The position numbers and the translations under genes are program-made. A DNA stretch of 64,000 nt from NCBI GenBank assembly GCA_038210275.1, contig JBBQWV010000003.1:186001-250000 (forward strand), read 5' to 3'. Under the pieces are notes generated by a model that was not told where the DNA came from, ran no database searches, and was given only the letters and a program-made list of their open reading frames with translations. Shown here piece by piece: positions 63,694-64,000 of this stretch. Position 1 is the stretch's first letter. Each line of letters begins with the position of its first letter. This stretch comes from PALSA-1296 sp038210275. GTDB lineage: Bacteria; Bacteroidota; Ignavibacteria; Palsa-1295.

Positions 63694-63758
63694 AACTAGT
63701 TATTGAGAATGAATGAATAAATAAATAAAAAAATAGAATGCGAAGTTAACTAAAAAAA

Positions 63759-64000
63759 TTAAGGGTTTATGACGAGATAGGTGACAATACCTGTAGTCGT
63801 TGGGTAGCTTGCTGAGAAATCTACGGTGAATCCGACACCAGGAGTTATCGTTTGCAAATAGACAGAAACACCGGGAAGATTGGGGTCATTGATGTTCAGA
63901 CTCACTGCGCATCCGGCTTGAATACCTGGGTATGGAATATTCATCGAGATTGCGTTCTGAGGAATCGGAGTATTACCGGCATATTTGCCTGGTCCAGCAC
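63759..64000 (-). CDS. C-terminal part of a fourth fibre-like protein (partial)
   Basis: The frame is open from its stop codon at 63759 to the right edge and continues beyond it; an internal ATG at 63944 is not the true start. The visible 80 residues (NAISMNIPYPGIQAGCAVSL, then YLQTITPGVGFTVDFSASYP, ending VTYLVINP) resemble the C-terminal beta domain of the neighbouring 334-aa protein. It would be the first visible member of the co-oriented fibre-like cluster. Only 65 nt separate it from the next gene. Confidence 0.6.
   Translation of the reverse strand, partial: AGPGKYAGNTPIPQNAISMNIPYPGIQAGCAVSLNINDPNLPGVSVYLQTITPGVGFTVDFSASYPTTTGIVTYLVINP

Noticed and set aside
57102..64000. Prophage or tailocin locus
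   Set aside because: Apart from fibre-like modules no phage genes are visible, and each complete protein has a Sec signal peptide, unlike phage fibres.

Overview
The window looks like a chromosomal segment of a Gram-negative bacterium from the Bacteroidota/Chlorobiota/Ignavibacteria side of the FCB group, perhaps a Kapabacteria- or Ignavibacteria-like lineage. This is inferred, not proven. The evidence: three or more secreted proteins end in type IX secretion (T9SS) sorting domains, one with the NYPNPFNPST motif. Many intergenic regions carry the Bacteroidota promoter -7 box TAnnTTTG, three with a TTG box 19-20 nt upstream. Strong Shine-Dalgarno sequences are rare. An LPS heptose epimerase (hldD), an Omp85 protein and separate secD/secF genes show a two-membrane cell envelope.

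Layout. 0-4.3 kb: a cobalamin riboswitch facing out of the left edge, a divergent oligopeptide ABC transporter (two permeases and an ATPase), and an agmatinase-family enzyme. 4.4-15.6 kb: secreted proteins (a T9SS cargo protein, an M36 metalloprotease without an ordinary start codon, a BNR-repeat propeller, a DUF4397 lipoprotein), with a small unknown gene and an acyl-CoA carboxylase carboxyltransferase among them. 16-21.8 kb: a 2-oxoacid dehydrogenase E2, a membrane phosphoesterase, gyrA and tRNA-Thr(CGT). 21.8-24.1 kb: an A+T-rich island with a frameshifted DUF4238 gene, followed by about 1.1 kb of palindromic repeats and an orphan promoter. 24.1-31.9 kb: a secreted protein with a Nudix hydrolase, ndk, a rhodanese, sucD, an atypical Nramp transporter and a tripeptidyl-peptidase-II-like subtilase. 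32-45.6 kb: tRNA-Phe, a peptide-binding lipoprotein with aspartokinase, an AtuA pair, an arsC-aquaporin pair, a PfkB kinase, a 2-oxoacid dehydrogenase E1 alpha, prolyl aminopeptidase with a HAD hydrolase, an EamA transporter and a GT-C-like membrane protein. 45.6-56.3 kb: an Omp85 protein, a DUF2795 protein, a YejB/YejE-like permease pair, and the probable operon secD-secF-STAS-purA-hldD.

56.3-64 kb is the most unusual part. It holds two tandem copies of a structured element of about 90 nt, each ending in an intrinsic terminator. Beyond them lie at least four co-oriented secreted proteins resembling phage tail fibres, the last running off the right edge. The largest (1139 aa) is a mosaic of three cassette types. 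Its repeated cassettes are almost identical as protein but differ at many synonymous positions.

Functional links: the peptide-uptake parts (permeases, ATPase, binding protein) are spread over three loci. E1 alpha and E2 of a 2-oxoacid dehydrogenase lie apart, with no E1 beta or E3 in view. Arsenate reduction and a channel for the resulting arsenite are translationally coupled. No rRNA, CRISPR array, transposase or prophage gene was recognised.
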